Positions 13,125 to 22,390 are shown, counted from the first letter of the stretch. The stretch: 23,424 nt of DNA from Candidatus Wildermuthbacteria bacterium RIFCSPHIGHO2_12_FULL_40_12 (GCA_001823315.1 MHUC01000018.1:506-23929), one strand, 5' to 3'. Notes: generated by a model from the sequence alone, not told the origin. Program-made: numbers and translations.

Positions 13125-14146
13125 AATAAGGCCTCTTCTTCTCTCTTTTTCTTCAAAAAATCTTTCGTGAACTCAACAACGATGCCGGCTAAGGGAACCG
13201 CCAAAACCGCGCCCAAAAAACCCCACAAAACTCCGCCGATAGCCAACGCCACCAGCACCAAGACCGGAGACAAACCTATGAATCTTTTGGAAAGAATGGG
13301 CATCAAGAAACCGCCTTCAATCTGCTGAATGATAGTGAAAACAGCGATAACAAAAAGCGCTTTGAACAAATCGTCGAGCGCAATAACAATGAACAGCATA
13401 ATGCCGGTTATTACCGGGCCAATAACGGGAACGAAATTGAGCAAGCCCGCCATTAAACCGAAGGAAAAAGGATAGGAAGCCCTAAAAATCAGCAAAGATA
13501 TATAGGTGGCAAGACCAACGAAAACGGACGATATAATTCTGGTGGTAAACCAATTATTCACTTTTTTCTGGCACTTCCTGAAAACAGTTAAAACGTAATC
13601 TTCGTATTGCTGCGGGAATAAAACAACCACCGATTTTTCTATCCATTTTTCTTCTAAAGAGATGAAAATCGCGACCGTCAGGATAAAAATGGAGGCAAAA
13701 ATGCCGCCGAAAACCACGAATAATATATTCAGGATGTTGGCCGTGATTTTCTCTAATGTCTTTCCCAGTAAACCGATAAAACTCTCTATGTCTTCGAGCG
13801 CGCGAACTCCCAGTTTCTTCAAGGTGGGCGACGCTTGCTCAAAGTATTGAGGCAGAACTTGGGAAAACTGCTGAATTTCGGAAACAAACATAGGCGCGGT
13901 CAGGTAGATGAGCAAGAATAAAATGCCAAAAAACCCGACATAAACCAGAAACACGGCCAAAGAATGAGGCACTTTGAATTTCTTTAAAAATTCAATGGCG
14001 GGATTAATCAAAATGGAAATAATCAAAGCAAAAACAAACCAAACCAAAATGTCTTTAATTTGATACAAGATATAAAAAGCCACCACCAAAGCCGCTATTT
14101 TAAGAAGAGTCCCCCAAGAAATATCTAATGATCTTTCGCCGTTCAC
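13121..14146 (-). CDS. AI-2E/PerM family membrane protein
   Basis: A 341-residue polytopic membrane protein of the AI-2E family transporter (PerM) group. Hydrophobic segments are visible near residues 13-48 (two closely spaced), 62-85, 138-165, and a long C-terminal set covering about 205-330. Known features include FSFGLMAGLLNFVPVIGPVI (about 228-247) and the GLSPVLVLVALAIGGVLWGFLGAVLAVPLAGI region near 286-318. Members have been linked to autoinducer-2 export or Na+/H+ antiport; the substrate here is unknown. The start is GTG 14146, which fits the family N-terminus (LDISWGTLLKI), with no good Shine-Dalgarno. The 3' end overlaps rsmI by four bases. The 5' end touches one arm of the 14146-14280 inverted repeat. 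Confidence 0.93.
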   Translation of the reverse strand: MNGERSLDISWGTLLKIAALVVAFYILYQIKDILVWFVFALIISILINPAIEFLKKFKVPHSLAVFLVYVGFFGILFLLIYLTAPMFVSEIQQFSQVLPQYFEQASPTLKKLGVRALEDIESFIGLLGKTLEKITANILNILFVVFGGIFASIFILTVAIFISLEEKWIEKSVVVLFPQQYEDYVLTVFRKCQKKVNNWFTTRIISSVFVGLATYISLLIFRASYPFSFGLMAGLLNFVPVIGPVITGIMLFIVIALDDLFKALFVIAVFTIIQQIEGGFLMPILSKRFIGLSPVLVLVALAIGGVLWGFLGAVLAVPLAGIVVEFTKDFLKKKREEEALL

Positions 14147-14280
14147 CCCGTTAGAAGTTTGCCTTATTTAGCCGTGTTATGGCTAATTTCGAACAAACTT
14201 TTTATCTTATTTTTAGTCCCGCTTTGTAGTCATCATAAAATTTTTGGTCAAAAATTTTATGATTAGAACTTCTTACGGGG
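14146..14280. repeat. Nested inverted-repeat element between the M16 peptidase and PerM genes
   Basis: The outer arms CCCCGTTAGAAGTT (14146-14159) and AACTTCTTACGGGG (14267-14280) are complementary with one mismatch. Inside lies a perfect 15-bp inverted repeat with a 2-base centre (14232-14246 and 14249-14263), and a 6-bp stem TTAGCC/GGCTAA (14168-14173 and 14181-14186). On the minus strand AAGTTTG could instead pair with CAAACTT, which overlaps the outer arm, so two folds compete. It fills the whole spacer between the two genes. It may be a small MITE-like repeat, an RNA processing or terminator structure, or a regulatory leader of the PerM gene. Confidence 0.7.
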
Positions 14281-14281
14281 T

Positions 14282-15556
14282 TCATAATTCAAATTTCTTT
14301 AAAATTGACTGGAATTGTTTCTTGTCTTTAAATGGTCCCGTGGCGGCAAGATTCAACCGCCGCGACTGGAAAATTTCTTCGGCTACTTTCATAATATCTT
14401 CTTGGGTAATTTTATCAATCTTAAGACACTCCTTCTCCGGAGTTGAAATTTCGCCTCGTAAAATCTCTTGGATGCCGTTATAAGACGCCCAGGCGTCGGA
14501 GGTTTCCAGCCCCAAATAAAGATGCCCCTTAGCGTTATCTTTTATTTTGGTCAGCTCCTCCTTGGAAACTTTTTTGTCTTTTATGTCTTTGTATTCTCGC
14601 AAAATAATTTCCAGCACTTCGGGCAGTTTTTTTGTATCCACGCCAGCGTGAGTCACCAAATACCCGGAATCGGTATAATGTTCGGGCATTGTTCTCACGT
14701 AATAAGCCAAACCCCTTTGTTCTCTTATCTTAATAAAAAGCCGGGAACTCATAACGCCGCCAAGAATGCCCGCAATCAAATCCAAAGCGTGGCGCCTTTT
14801 GTCAAACATATCAAACGCCCGAACGCCCAGGCACAAGTGCGCCTGATCGGTTTTTTTGGTGTGAACCAAAACCTGCGGCGTTGTTTGTTTTTCTACCACC
14901 GATCTTTTTGCCGGCTTTTGGAATCGTTTAAACTTGCCGAAAAACCGTTTTGCCGTTTCTAACGCTTTTTCGGCGCTTAAGTTTCCAGCGATAGAAATCA
15001 CCACATTTCCGGCGACGAAGTGAGATTTGAAGTAATCAATAACATCCCGCCTCGAAACCTTTTCCAATGTTTCCTTACTGCCAGAAATCATCCAGCCGGC
15101 CGGCTGGTCGCCGTACAATAATTCTTCCCAAAGATCTAAAACGTACCCCTGGGGGTTGTCCTTAATCATATTGATTTCTTCAAAAATAACTTTTTTCTCG
15201 CGCGCCAATTCTTTGGACTGAAAAAGAGAGTTGAAAATCATATCGGACACAACATCGCAAGATAAATCAAAATGCTTGGCATCAAGCTTTACCCAAAAAC
15301 CCATAAATTCCTTTCCGGTAAAGGCGTTATAAATTCCTCCCACCCGATCCAATTCTTTGGCGATATCCAGGGTGTTGGGCCTTTTTTTAGTGCCCTTGAA
15401 TATCATATGCTCCAACAAATGGGAAATGCCGTTAATCCTTTTGACTTCGTACTTGGAACCGGTGCCAATCAGCACCAAAACGGTTACCGCCCGCGTATTT
15501 TGCAAGGGAGTAACCACAATCCTTAGACCATTATTTAATGTTGTTTTTTTGAACAT
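14282..15556 (-). CDS. M16-family zinc metallopeptidase
   Basis: A 424-residue protein of the M16 (insulinase/processing peptidase) family. The inverted zinc motif HxxEH is HLLEH at 46-50, and the third ligand Glu126 lies 76 residues after it, as the family requires. The substrate-binding RGLAYYV pattern is in the C-terminal half. Two homologous domains of about 210 residues are expected; only the N-terminal one carries the zinc site. No signal peptide is seen, so it is probably cytoplasmic, degrading peptides. The ATG at 15556 directly follows the glyS stop codon with no gap, indicating co-transcription and coupling. Confidence 0.95.
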   Translation of the reverse strand: MFKKTTLNNGLRIVVTPLQNTRAVTVLVLIGTGSKYEVKRINGISHLLEHMIFKGTKKRPNTLDIAKELDRVGGIYNAFTGKEFMGFWVKLDAKHFDLSCDVVSDMIFNSLFQSKELAREKKVIFEEINMIKDNPQGYVLDLWEELLYGDQPAGWMISGSKETLEKVSRRDVIDYFKSHFVAGNVVISIAGNLSAEKALETAKRFFGKFKRFQKPAKRSVVEKQTTPQVLVHTKKTDQAHLCLGVRAFDMFDKRRHALDLIAGILGGVMSSRLFIKIREQRGLAYYVRTMPEHYTDSGYLVTHAGVDTKKLPEVLEIILREYKDIKDKKVSKEELTKIKDNAKGHLYLGLETSDAWASYNGIQEILRGEISTPEKECLKIDKITQEDIMKVAEEIFQSRRLNLAATGPFKDKKQFQSILKKFEL

Positions 15557-16867
15557 TTAATTCTGTAATTTTTCTTTTAAAAAAACTGATAAATCTTTGA
15601 TTTTTACCCTCTCTTGCTTGGCGGTGTCTCTATCCCTAACGGTGGCGTCTTTCTTTTCCAAACTGTCAAAGTCAACAGTGACGCAAAAAGGCGTGCCAAT
15701 CTCGTCTTGAGAATAATACCTTTTACCGATATTCCCTCTGTCGTCCCAGACCGCAAAGATTTCCTTTTGTAAATCTTCGTAAACCTTTCTCGCCAACTCA
15801 ACCAATTTTGGCTTGTTCGCCAATAAAGGAAAAACAGCAGCTTTATACGGAGCCAGACAGGGCTTCAATTTCAGCACAGTTCTGTCTTTCTCTTCGTAAT
15901 AACTTGAATCCAGTAACGCCAACACCGTTCTTTCCACTCCCCAAGTGGGCTCTACGACATAGGGCAATATCTCTTCACCTGTATCAGGATCTCGGTACTT
16001 CAAATTTTTTCCAGACGCTTTTTCGTGATTCTTGAGGTCAAAATCTCCACGATATGCCAGCCCGTAGAGCTCTTTTTTGCCAAAAGGAAAATCATATTCA
16101 AAATCAATGGTTTTTTTTGAGTAGTGAGCTCTCTCTGATTCTGGCACTTCCGTTTCGTGAATTTTTTTAGCGTCAATACCAATTTCTTCCATCCAATCTC
16201 GCATTTCTACTCTCCAACCTTCAAAACTATTTTCCCAATCTTTTTCCCTGACAAAATACTCTATTTCCATCATTTCAAATTCGCGGGTACGAAAAATAAA
16301 ATTACCGGGAGTAATTTCGTTGCGGAAGGCCTTGCCAATTTGAGCGATACCGAAAGGCAAAGGACGGCGGCCAGCCGAATCTAAGATGTTTTTAAAGTCA
16401 ACGAACATTCCTTGGGCGGTTTCCGGCCGCAGATAAACGGTATCGCCTTCTGTCGGACCAAGGTTGGTTTTGAACATTAAGTTAAACATTTTAGCAACCG
16501 TCAGTTCCGATCCGCACTCAAGACAACCGCCCTGATCCTTAATGTCTTCTATCCGAAAACGCTCATGGCATTTTTTGCATTCCACCAGCGGATCAGAGAA
16601 TTCTTTTAAATGCCCGCTTGCCTCCCATACTTTTGAATTGGTGATAATGGCGGAATCCAAGCCAATCACATCGTCCCGTTGGCGGACAAATCTTTCCCAC
16701 CAAAGGTTTTTGATGTTGTTTTTCAATTCAACACCCAAGGGACCAAAATCCCAAGAATTAGCCAGTCCGCCATAAATCTCAAAGCCCGGAAAAATAAATC
16801 CCCGCCTCTTGCAAAGAGCAACGATTTTTTCCATCCTGTCTAGATTTTCTCCTTTCTCTTTATTCAT
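15557..16867 (-). CDS. glyQS: Glycyl-tRNA synthetase, alpha2 type
   Basis: A class II synthetase of the single-chain homodimeric type. Motifs include YGGLANSWDFGPLG near the N-terminus, a Cys pair in ECKKC plus CLECG, YLRPETAQGMF, IGKAFRNEITPGNFIFRTREFEMMEIE (motif 2) and VEPTWGVERTVLALL (motif 3), followed by a compact anticodon-binding domain. From ATG 16867 it has 436 residues. That start has no Shine-Dalgarno; ATG 16834, where the family N-terminus MEKIVALCKRRGF begins, has AAGGAG upstream but 14 bases away, so either is possible. A frame to 16918 is not favoured. This type, not the alpha2beta2 form of most bacteria, is present. It is followed directly by the M16 gene. Confidence 0.95.
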   Translation of the reverse strand: MNKEKGENLDRMEKIVALCKRRGFIFPGFEIYGGLANSWDFGPLGVELKNNIKNLWWERFVRQRDDVIGLDSAIITNSKVWEASGHLKEFSDPLVECKKCHERFRIEDIKDQGGCLECGSELTVAKMFNLMFKTNLGPTEGDTVYLRPETAQGMFVDFKNILDSAGRRPLPFGIAQIGKAFRNEITPGNFIFRTREFEMMEIEYFVREKDWENSFEGWRVEMRDWMEEIGIDAKKIHETEVPESERAHYSKKTIDFEYDFPFGKKELYGLAYRGDFDLKNHEKASGKNLKYRDPDTGEEILPYVVEPTWGVERTVLALLDSSYYEEKDRTVLKLKPCLAPYKAAVFPLLANKPKLVELARKVYEDLQKEIFAVWDDRGNIGKRYYSQDEIGTPFCVTVDFDSLEKKDATVRDRDTAKQERVKIKDLSVFLKEKLQN

Positions 16868-16927
16868 GCTTAAAATAATTAAAAGCGGCGTCTGTGAAGC
16901 GCGAGCCACCTTGATCAAGCTAAATAT

Positions 16928-18580
16928 TTATTGCACTACTCCCTGCGATTCGCTTACCGAGGGATCGTCTGGCAAATCGGTGCTCACCGAAACAGCGTCT
17001 GATTCTACGGTTTTACCCGTCCAGACATCTTCGCCAATCGCCCGAGCCGAAACAACCAAACCAACAATCTCGTCTTTTTGACTGATATCGGGCATAAAAG
17101 CAATCTGAAAAAAAACTTCGGGACTCGCCTCTTTGGAAAGCAAATCTCCAATTTCCCAAATAATTTCCCGGCTCTGCTGGTCAAATGTTAAGCGCGCGTC
17201 TGGCGGGGCAAACTCTCCGGTCAATCTGACTTGAGGCGGCAGAACCGCTACGATTTTTAAGTTCTTAACGTCGCTGTAAGCGTTTTTAACCTGCCAGGAA
17301 ACAGTATAAGTGGTTTGTTGTCCGACCTGCGGGGGCAATGGCCCTGAATTTTTAAAGGGCCCTTGGTTAAAGTATCCTTTCTGCAACAAAGCCAGTTCGG
17401 TATTGATTTTGTTGATGAATTCTTCTCGGATAAAACTTAAAGAAATTTTTGTACGAATAAGCGGGCTTTGAGGCAATTCTTCTTTTAGCTTTATATAAAA
17501 TTCTACCTTGCCTTCTTCCATTCCCGGTAAAAACTTTAACTGGGGCATGGTGTTATGATCCCAAATTATGGAACCGGCTTCTTTTTGGACTTGGCCAAGC
17601 CCAGATTGGACGGTGTCAAAATCAAAAATATCCTTTTCCAATTGCACCACAAGGAATAAATCTTCAAAAACTTTTTCTCCGGTATTTTTGAAAGAAATAT
17701 CGTAGTGCAAATAATCTCCTGGGTTGGCAATGTACTCTGGCAAATCATTAATCTTCATAGAAATAAAGATCGAGGGCCTAGCAATTTCAATGCCGCGCGT
17801 TATTTCTTTAAGCAAGATAAATTTTTCCCCTTTCCAAAGACCCAAACTTGCCCGAAAAATTTTTGTTTCACCGATCTCGCCTCCCAATTTTCCGGTAATA
17901 CCTATCCTGCCTCCTTCCGTTTTATTCAGCAAAGGAATATCCCATTCGTTGCCGCCAAGGGCTCGTGGCAGGCTTTCGACAAATTCAAAACCAGACGGAT
18001 ACTCAACCTTAACTCTTAAACCGGAAAGCGGATAATTAAGATTGGAAAAATAATTGACGCGGAATAAACTTTCTTTACCGGGCTCCACCTTGGAAGGAAT
18101 ATCAAACTCAAAAGTCAAAGGAACGCTCTTGATTATAGTGGTAAAGGTGGTGGCTGATTCATATTGGGCGATGATATTTTTAGGGCGATAACTCAACCAT
18201 GCCTTGGCAGTTTTGGCTGCGTTTTCTTTGCCCAGCAATCTTCCCTTAAAGCTGACTGTTTTTTCTTCTCCGGGATAAATGTCGTCAAGCTCTTTTTCTT
18301 GCCTTAAAGAATTTTTTCGTTCTCCCGACCCGCCGTTACTGATTATTTCCGTGTATTCGGGAAACTCGAAAACAAGCCGCGGTTCTTCCAGCCGGATATT
18401 GCCATTGTTTTTGTACTTGACTATATAATCTACTTCTCCAGCCAGCTCGGCTTCGGCGGGACCTAAAATTTCTATTCTTAACACTTCCTTGGAATAAACA
18501 TTTCTTTTTAGAAACCAAAAAGCCGCCGCAAGCAGAATCAGCGACAAAACCACCATTACAAAAGCGAGTTTTTTTCTCAT
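16928..18580 (-). CDS. Membrane-anchored surface protein with repeated beta-sandwich (DUF11-like) domains
   Basis: A 550-residue protein with an N-terminal membrane anchor (basic MRKK, then a hydrophobic helix to about residue 24, then KRN), the rest predicted outside the membrane. The remainder is beta-rich and reads as three to four repeated domains with the phrases EVDYIVKYKNNGNIRLEEPRL, GDYLHYDISFKNTGEKVFEDL and TTYTVSWQVKNAYSDVKNLKI, each followed by a LVF/LVV/VAV strand. This resembles the DUF11/conserved-repeat type of surface protein. No catalytic motif is visible. The function is probably structural or adhesive at the cell surface, but I cannot assign it. It lies between recO and glyS on the same strand. 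Confidence 0.82.
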   Translation of the reverse strand: MRKKLAFVMVVLSLILLAAAFWFLKRNVYSKEVLRIEILGPAEAELAGEVDYIVKYKNNGNIRLEEPRLVFEFPEYTEIISNGGSGERKNSLRQEKELDDIYPGEEKTVSFKGRLLGKENAAKTAKAWLSYRPKNIIAQYESATTFTTIIKSVPLTFEFDIPSKVEPGKESLFRVNYFSNLNYPLSGLRVKVEYPSGFEFVESLPRALGGNEWDIPLLNKTEGGRIGITGKLGGEIGETKIFRASLGLWKGEKFILLKEITRGIEIARPSIFISMKINDLPEYIANPGDYLHYDISFKNTGEKVFEDLFLVVQLEKDIFDFDTVQSGLGQVQKEAGSIIWDHNTMPQLKFLPGMEEGKVEFYIKLKEELPQSPLIRTKISLSFIREEFINKINTELALLQKGYFNQGPFKNSGPLPPQVGQQTTYTVSWQVKNAYSDVKNLKIVAVLPPQVRLTGEFAPPDARLTFDQQSREIIWEIGDLLSKEASPEVFFQIAFMPDISQKDEIVGLVVSARAIGEDVWTGKTVESDAVSVSTDLPDDPSVSESQGVVQ

Positions 18581-18635
18581 AGCTCCATCTTAACAGTTCT
18601 GCGCCTTAATTCAAAGATGGATACCGAGTCGTGTG

Positions 18636-19388
18636 TTACTTGGAATAAGAAGGCAAAGAACCGACAAAATACTCCGAAATATCTTGTAATTGTTTTTGAT
18701 GAAGCGCGCCGATTTTAACCTTGGCAAGAGTATTCCATTCGCGCTGCAAAATAAGGCGCAGAATTTTTATAACATTGGCCTCCACGATCCGGCAATCTTT
18801 TTTAATAGAGATTGCTTTTGGGGCATTTTCTTCAAAACAATTTTGGCACATTATCCCGCCATTGGAAGCGCTGAAATAGAATTTGCCTATCGTAATTTTT
18901 TTATGGCAAAAAAAACAGTGGCGCAGTTCCGGCTTATATCCCAACAAAGAAACCAAATTCCACAAAAAATAATAATAAATTAATAAGTAAGTGGATTTAT
19001 CTTTTAAGACATTATTAAGCCGTTCAAAAGTTTTTTTAAGCAGTTGCCACAAACCATTATCTTGTTCTCCGTCTTTAACTAATTTACAGCATAATTCAGA
19101 AACCTTATGCGCAATCGCTGTTTTTCGTAAATCTTTCCTTTGTTGACGAAAACGCTCCATTGACACAGCGTCGGTCAGGGTTTTATATCTTTTCCCCTGT
19201 ATGAACTCCAGCTCCGAAAAATAAAAAAGGTCGGCGCCCGATCTTAATTTTGACTTAATTTTCCTAACGGCTTTTGCCAAAATCTCCAGCTTGCCAAAGT
19301 CCTTGGTATATATCGTGAATAGCTGATCGCTCTCTCCTCGCGCCATTTTCTTCAGAAAAAAACCTTCAGTCCGGTAATGAATAAACAT
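18636..19388 (-). CDS. recO: DNA repair protein RecO
   Basis: A 250-residue RecO, which helps load RecA at single-stranded gaps in the RecFOR pathway. The N-terminal OB-fold segment shows YRTEGFFLKKMARGESDQLFTIYTKDFGKLEILAKAVRK-type family sequence, and a helical region follows. The zinc site has four Cys: 158, 161, 181 and 184 (CFFC and CQNC). Length is normal. ATG 19388 is 12 bp after the ileS stop; no strong Shine-Dalgarno is seen, so it is probably co-transcribed with ileS. Confidence 0.94.
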   Translation of the reverse strand: MFIHYRTEGFFLKKMARGESDQLFTIYTKDFGKLEILAKAVRKIKSKLRSGADLFYFSELEFIQGKRYKTLTDAVSMERFRQQRKDLRKTAIAHKVSELCCKLVKDGEQDNGLWQLLKKTFERLNNVLKDKSTYLLIYYYFLWNLVSLLGYKPELRHCFFCHKKITIGKFYFSASNGGIMCQNCFEENAPKAISIKKDCRIVEANVIKILRLILQREWNTLAKVKIGALHQKQLQDISEYFVGSLPSYSK

Positions 19389-19400
19389 AATGTATCAAGG

Positions 19401-22373
19401 TTATATTTTTTTAATCGCTAGCCAAATTTTCCCGCCGTCAACCTCTAATTCGTCCTCAATGATAAATTTTGCCTTATCGTCTCTCTCTAGAATAAAATCC
19501 TTTAACCTTACCGCAGCTGCAATGTATTTTTTGTCTTTTATTAAAACCTCGTTAACTCGGCTCGGCCCAAAGATAAAGACAACTATCTTCTGGCGCGGTT
19601 TAAATCCTGACTTTTTCCTCATTTCTTGTATTTGCCTGATAACATCTCTGACCATGCCTTCTTCTCCCAGCTCCTTGGTGATTGTTGTATCCAGCTCTAC
19701 TGCGTTTTTGATTTTACCGTCAAAAACAATCTCTTTAACATTAACCTCTTCCATGATAAGTTTTAATAATTCTTTGTCGGTTTTTAATTTTGCGTTTTTT
19801 ATTTTCAATTGCCCCAAGGGCTGACGGACTTTAATTTTCGCCTCGGCCCTTAAAGCCAGAGCCGCCGCTACCGTCCCTCTTGCTGTTTCCATTTTCATCT
19901 CAAGATTGCGGTTTATTTTCCCTTTTTCTGCCTTTGGCCAACCGCACAAATGGATTGACTGGGGCATATTTTTCTGTTTTAGGCCGGAATAAATCTCTTC
20001 TGCGAAAAAAGGCAAGGCCGGGGCGATTAACTTTGTCAAACTAAGAAGAACGGAATAAAGCGTACTAATAATTTCCTTGCGTCCTTGCGAATTATTTTTT
20101 TCCTGCAATCTTTTTCTCGACCTCCTGATGTACCATAAAGAAAGATCGTTCACGAAAAAATTTTCTATTAAGGCCGCGGCGCCGGCGGAATCGTAAATGT
20201 CTAATTTAGCTTCAATAGAGAATATTAAATTATTCAGCCGAGACGCTATCCACCTGTCTAAGATATTTTTTGGCGATGACTTTGGTTCCTTTTTGGGAAT
20301 TTCATTTTTCGCGACGTAGGTTTTGAAAAAGATATAGCTGTTCCATAAAGTCAGCAACTGTCTTTTTGCTTCTTTGGCGGTTTTATATCCGAATTTAAAA
20401 TTAAGCGCAGGGTTGGCTCTAAAATACATCCACCGCATAGTATCCGCTCCTATTTCTCTAACTGCGTCGTCAAGCCAAATAGCGTTGCCCTTGGATTTGT
20501 GCATTTCTTCTCCTTTTTCGTCGCGCACCGAAGCAAAACCCAAAATTGTTTTCACGGGACTTGTCTTTTCTAAAACCACGCTCATGGTAAGAATTGAATA
20601 AAACCAGTTTTTAAATTGGCCCGGAAAAGACTCCGTGACAAAATCTATCGGAAACCATCTTCGCCAATGCTTTTGATCGGCAGTATAGCTTAACTTTTTT
20701 GTTGCCGGATCAATAAGGGTTGAAAATGGAATAATGCCTGCGTCCAGCCAGGGATTGCCAACGTCCGGAATTCTGGAAATCTTTTCGCCACACCTTAAAC
20801 ACCTTATTTTCACCTTATCTATCCAAGGACGATGGGGAGAATGGCCGGAAAATAATTCCCAACCTTCTGCCGCCCGCTCTTTTAATTCTTCTTTTGAACC
20901 GACGACTTCAAAATTACCGCAAGCGCATTCAAAAATCGGCAGAGCCAATCCCCAATACCTTTTTTTGGAAATTAGCCAGTCGTGCATGTTTTTCAACCAG
21001 TCCAGCTCTCTTTCCAAGCCAAAACTTGGAATCCAATTAATCTTTTTCGCCGCCCTTACTAATTCTTCTCTTAGATTTCTCGCTTTTCGTTTTTCGTTTT
21101 TATTTTTTAGTTTAGATGGTTTATCCATCGCAATATACCATTCATCAACGACCCTCCACACCAATTCTTTCTTACACCTCCAACAGGTCGGATATCTATG
21201 TTCATAGTCCTCTGTCTTATACAAGAATCTTCCTTGTTCGTAATTTTTTAGACGCTCAACAATGATTTCCGGATTTTCTTTGGCGTTTTTACCGGAAAAA
21301 CCATCCATTAAGTCAAGATAATTCGCCGCTTCGTCAATAACATCAATAACTGGCAGCTTTTCTCTCATCCCTACCTTAAAATCCTCTTCCCCGGCGCCGG
21401 GAGCAATATGGACAACTCCCGTGCCTTCAAGTTCGGTTACCAAATTCTTCTCCAGCACTACGGAATGAAAGGTTTCCGGATGCTCTTTCTTCGCCAGTGC
21501 CACTCTTTCCAGCCCATCAAAGGGAGCTTCGTATTTTAGTCCTTTTAATTCTTTGCCAGAAAAAGATTGTACCTGACGGAAATCGCCGCCGAGGATTTTC
21601 GGCGCCAAGGACTCAAGCAAAATAAGTTTCTCGTTTTCTTTTTCAAAAACGCCGTACTTGAAATCGGGATTTACCGCCAAGGCAACATTGGCCGGTATGG
21701 TCCACGGCGTGGTAGTCCAAGCTAAAAGTTTTGCCCCAGCTAAATCTCCTGCAATAATAGGGAGCTTAAAATATACCGACTCATGGATAATTAACTTATA
21801 TTCTTCTGTCAAAATTTCGTGCTGGGAAATCGCTGTCCCGCATCTCGGACACCAGGGCACGCTATCTCTACCCTTATACAAGATACCGTCTTCGTGGCAC
21901 TTTTTAAGAAAATGCCAAATGGCGTAATTATTCTCGTCAGACATTGTGTAGTAAGAATTTTCCCAATCCATCCATTGGCCCAACCTGACAGATTGCTCGG
22001 TTTGAATTTTGGAATATTTTTTCACTCTCTCTTTGCACTTCTCTATGAACTTAGATACGCCATAAGATTCAATATCTTTCTTGGTTTTAAAACCAAGCTC
22101 TTTTTCAACCTCTACTTCCACCCAAAGTCCCTGACAATCAAAGCCGTTCTGAAATCTTTGGTCAAAACCCCTCATCGCCTTATATCTCTGGAACAAATCT
22201 TTATACGTTCTGCCCCAAGCATGATGAACCCCCATTGGGTTATTGGCGGTTATGGGACCGTCCAAAAACGACCAGCGCTTTTTGTCCTTGATTTTACGGC
22301 GGAGTTTCTCAAAAATTTTATTCTTTTTCCAGAAACGTAATATTTTTAATTCTGTTTTTGGGAAATCAAGCAT
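19401..22373 (-). CDS. ileS: Isoleucyl-tRNA synthetase (divergent signature motifs)
   Basis: A class Ia synthetase of 990 residues for tRNA-Ile. The first signature is MGVH at 47-50 in NPMGVHHAWGR instead of HIGH, and the KMSKS position is EMHKS at 623-627. CP1 editing-domain sequence (TTTPWTIPANVALAV, GTGVVHIAPGAGEEDF) and the PGQFKNWFYS segment identify IleRS. Cys pairs WCPRC and WRCKK, and CACG and CLRCG are potential zinc sites. Two Lys/Asn-rich stretches come from 7-bp-period repeats (19781-19808 and 21083-21110). Length and layout are normal otherwise. ATG 22373 is 17 bp after the upstream phosphatase gene, with no Shine-Dalgarno. The motif variants probably characterise a lineage rather than an inactive enzyme. 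Confidence 0.95.
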   Translation of the reverse strand: MLDFPKTELKILRFWKKNKIFEKLRRKIKDKKRWSFLDGPITANNPMGVHHAWGRTYKDLFQRYKAMRGFDQRFQNGFDCQGLWVEVEVEKELGFKTKKDIESYGVSKFIEKCKERVKKYSKIQTEQSVRLGQWMDWENSYYTMSDENNYAIWHFLKKCHEDGILYKGRDSVPWCPRCGTAISQHEILTEEYKLIIHESVYFKLPIIAGDLAGAKLLAWTTTPWTIPANVALAVNPDFKYGVFEKENEKLILLESLAPKILGGDFRQVQSFSGKELKGLKYEAPFDGLERVALAKKEHPETFHSVVLEKNLVTELEGTGVVHIAPGAGEEDFKVGMREKLPVIDVIDEAANYLDLMDGFSGKNAKENPEIIVERLKNYEQGRFLYKTEDYEHRYPTCWRCKKELVWRVVDEWYIAMDKPSKLKNKNEKRKARNLREELVRAAKKINWIPSFGLERELDWLKNMHDWLISKKRYWGLALPIFECACGNFEVVGSKEELKERAAEGWELFSGHSPHRPWIDKVKIRCLRCGEKISRIPDVGNPWLDAGIIPFSTLIDPATKKLSYTADQKHWRRWFPIDFVTESFPGQFKNWFYSILTMSVVLEKTSPVKTILGFASVRDEKGEEMHKSKGNAIWLDDAVREIGADTMRWMYFRANPALNFKFGYKTAKEAKRQLLTLWNSYIFFKTYVAKNEIPKKEPKSSPKNILDRWIASRLNNLIFSIEAKLDIYDSAGAAALIENFFVNDLSLWYIRRSRKRLQEKNNSQGRKEIISTLYSVLLSLTKLIAPALPFFAEEIYSGLKQKNMPQSIHLCGWPKAEKGKINRNLEMKMETARGTVAAALALRAEAKIKVRQPLGQLKIKNAKLKTDKELLKLIMEEVNVKEIVFDGKIKNAVELDTTITKELGEEGMVRDVIRQIQEMRKKSGFKPRQKIVVFIFGPSRVNEVLIKDKKYIAAAVRLKDFILERDDKAKFIIEDELEVDGGKIWLAIKKI
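19781..19808. repeat. T-rich heptanucleotide repeat inside ileS
   Basis: Four 7-bp units (TTTTTAA, TTTTGCG, TTTTTTA, TTTTCAA) encode LKIKNAKLKTD-type residues near the C-terminus of IleRS. The peptide closely resembles the one made by the leuS tract at 6262-6296. Confidence 0.6.
21083..21110. repeat. T-rich heptanucleotide repeat inside ileS (second site)
   Basis: Four 7-bp units (CTTTTCG, TTTTTCG, TTTTTAT, TTTTTAG) encode KLKNKNEKRK-type residues in the middle of IleRS, a likely surface loop. Confidence 0.55.
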
Positions 22374-22390
22374 GTTCTAATTATGTAAAA

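Noticed and set aside
9905..14280. Shared 10-base TCTTACGGGG at 9905-9914 and 14271-14280
   Set aside because: A single 10-base match without extended similarity on either side is within what chance gives in a window this size.
20734..22340. Long plus-strand frames of 157 and 173 codons opposite ileS
   Set aside because: They lie wholly within the well-supported IleRS gene in an antisense frame and show no recognisable protein features.
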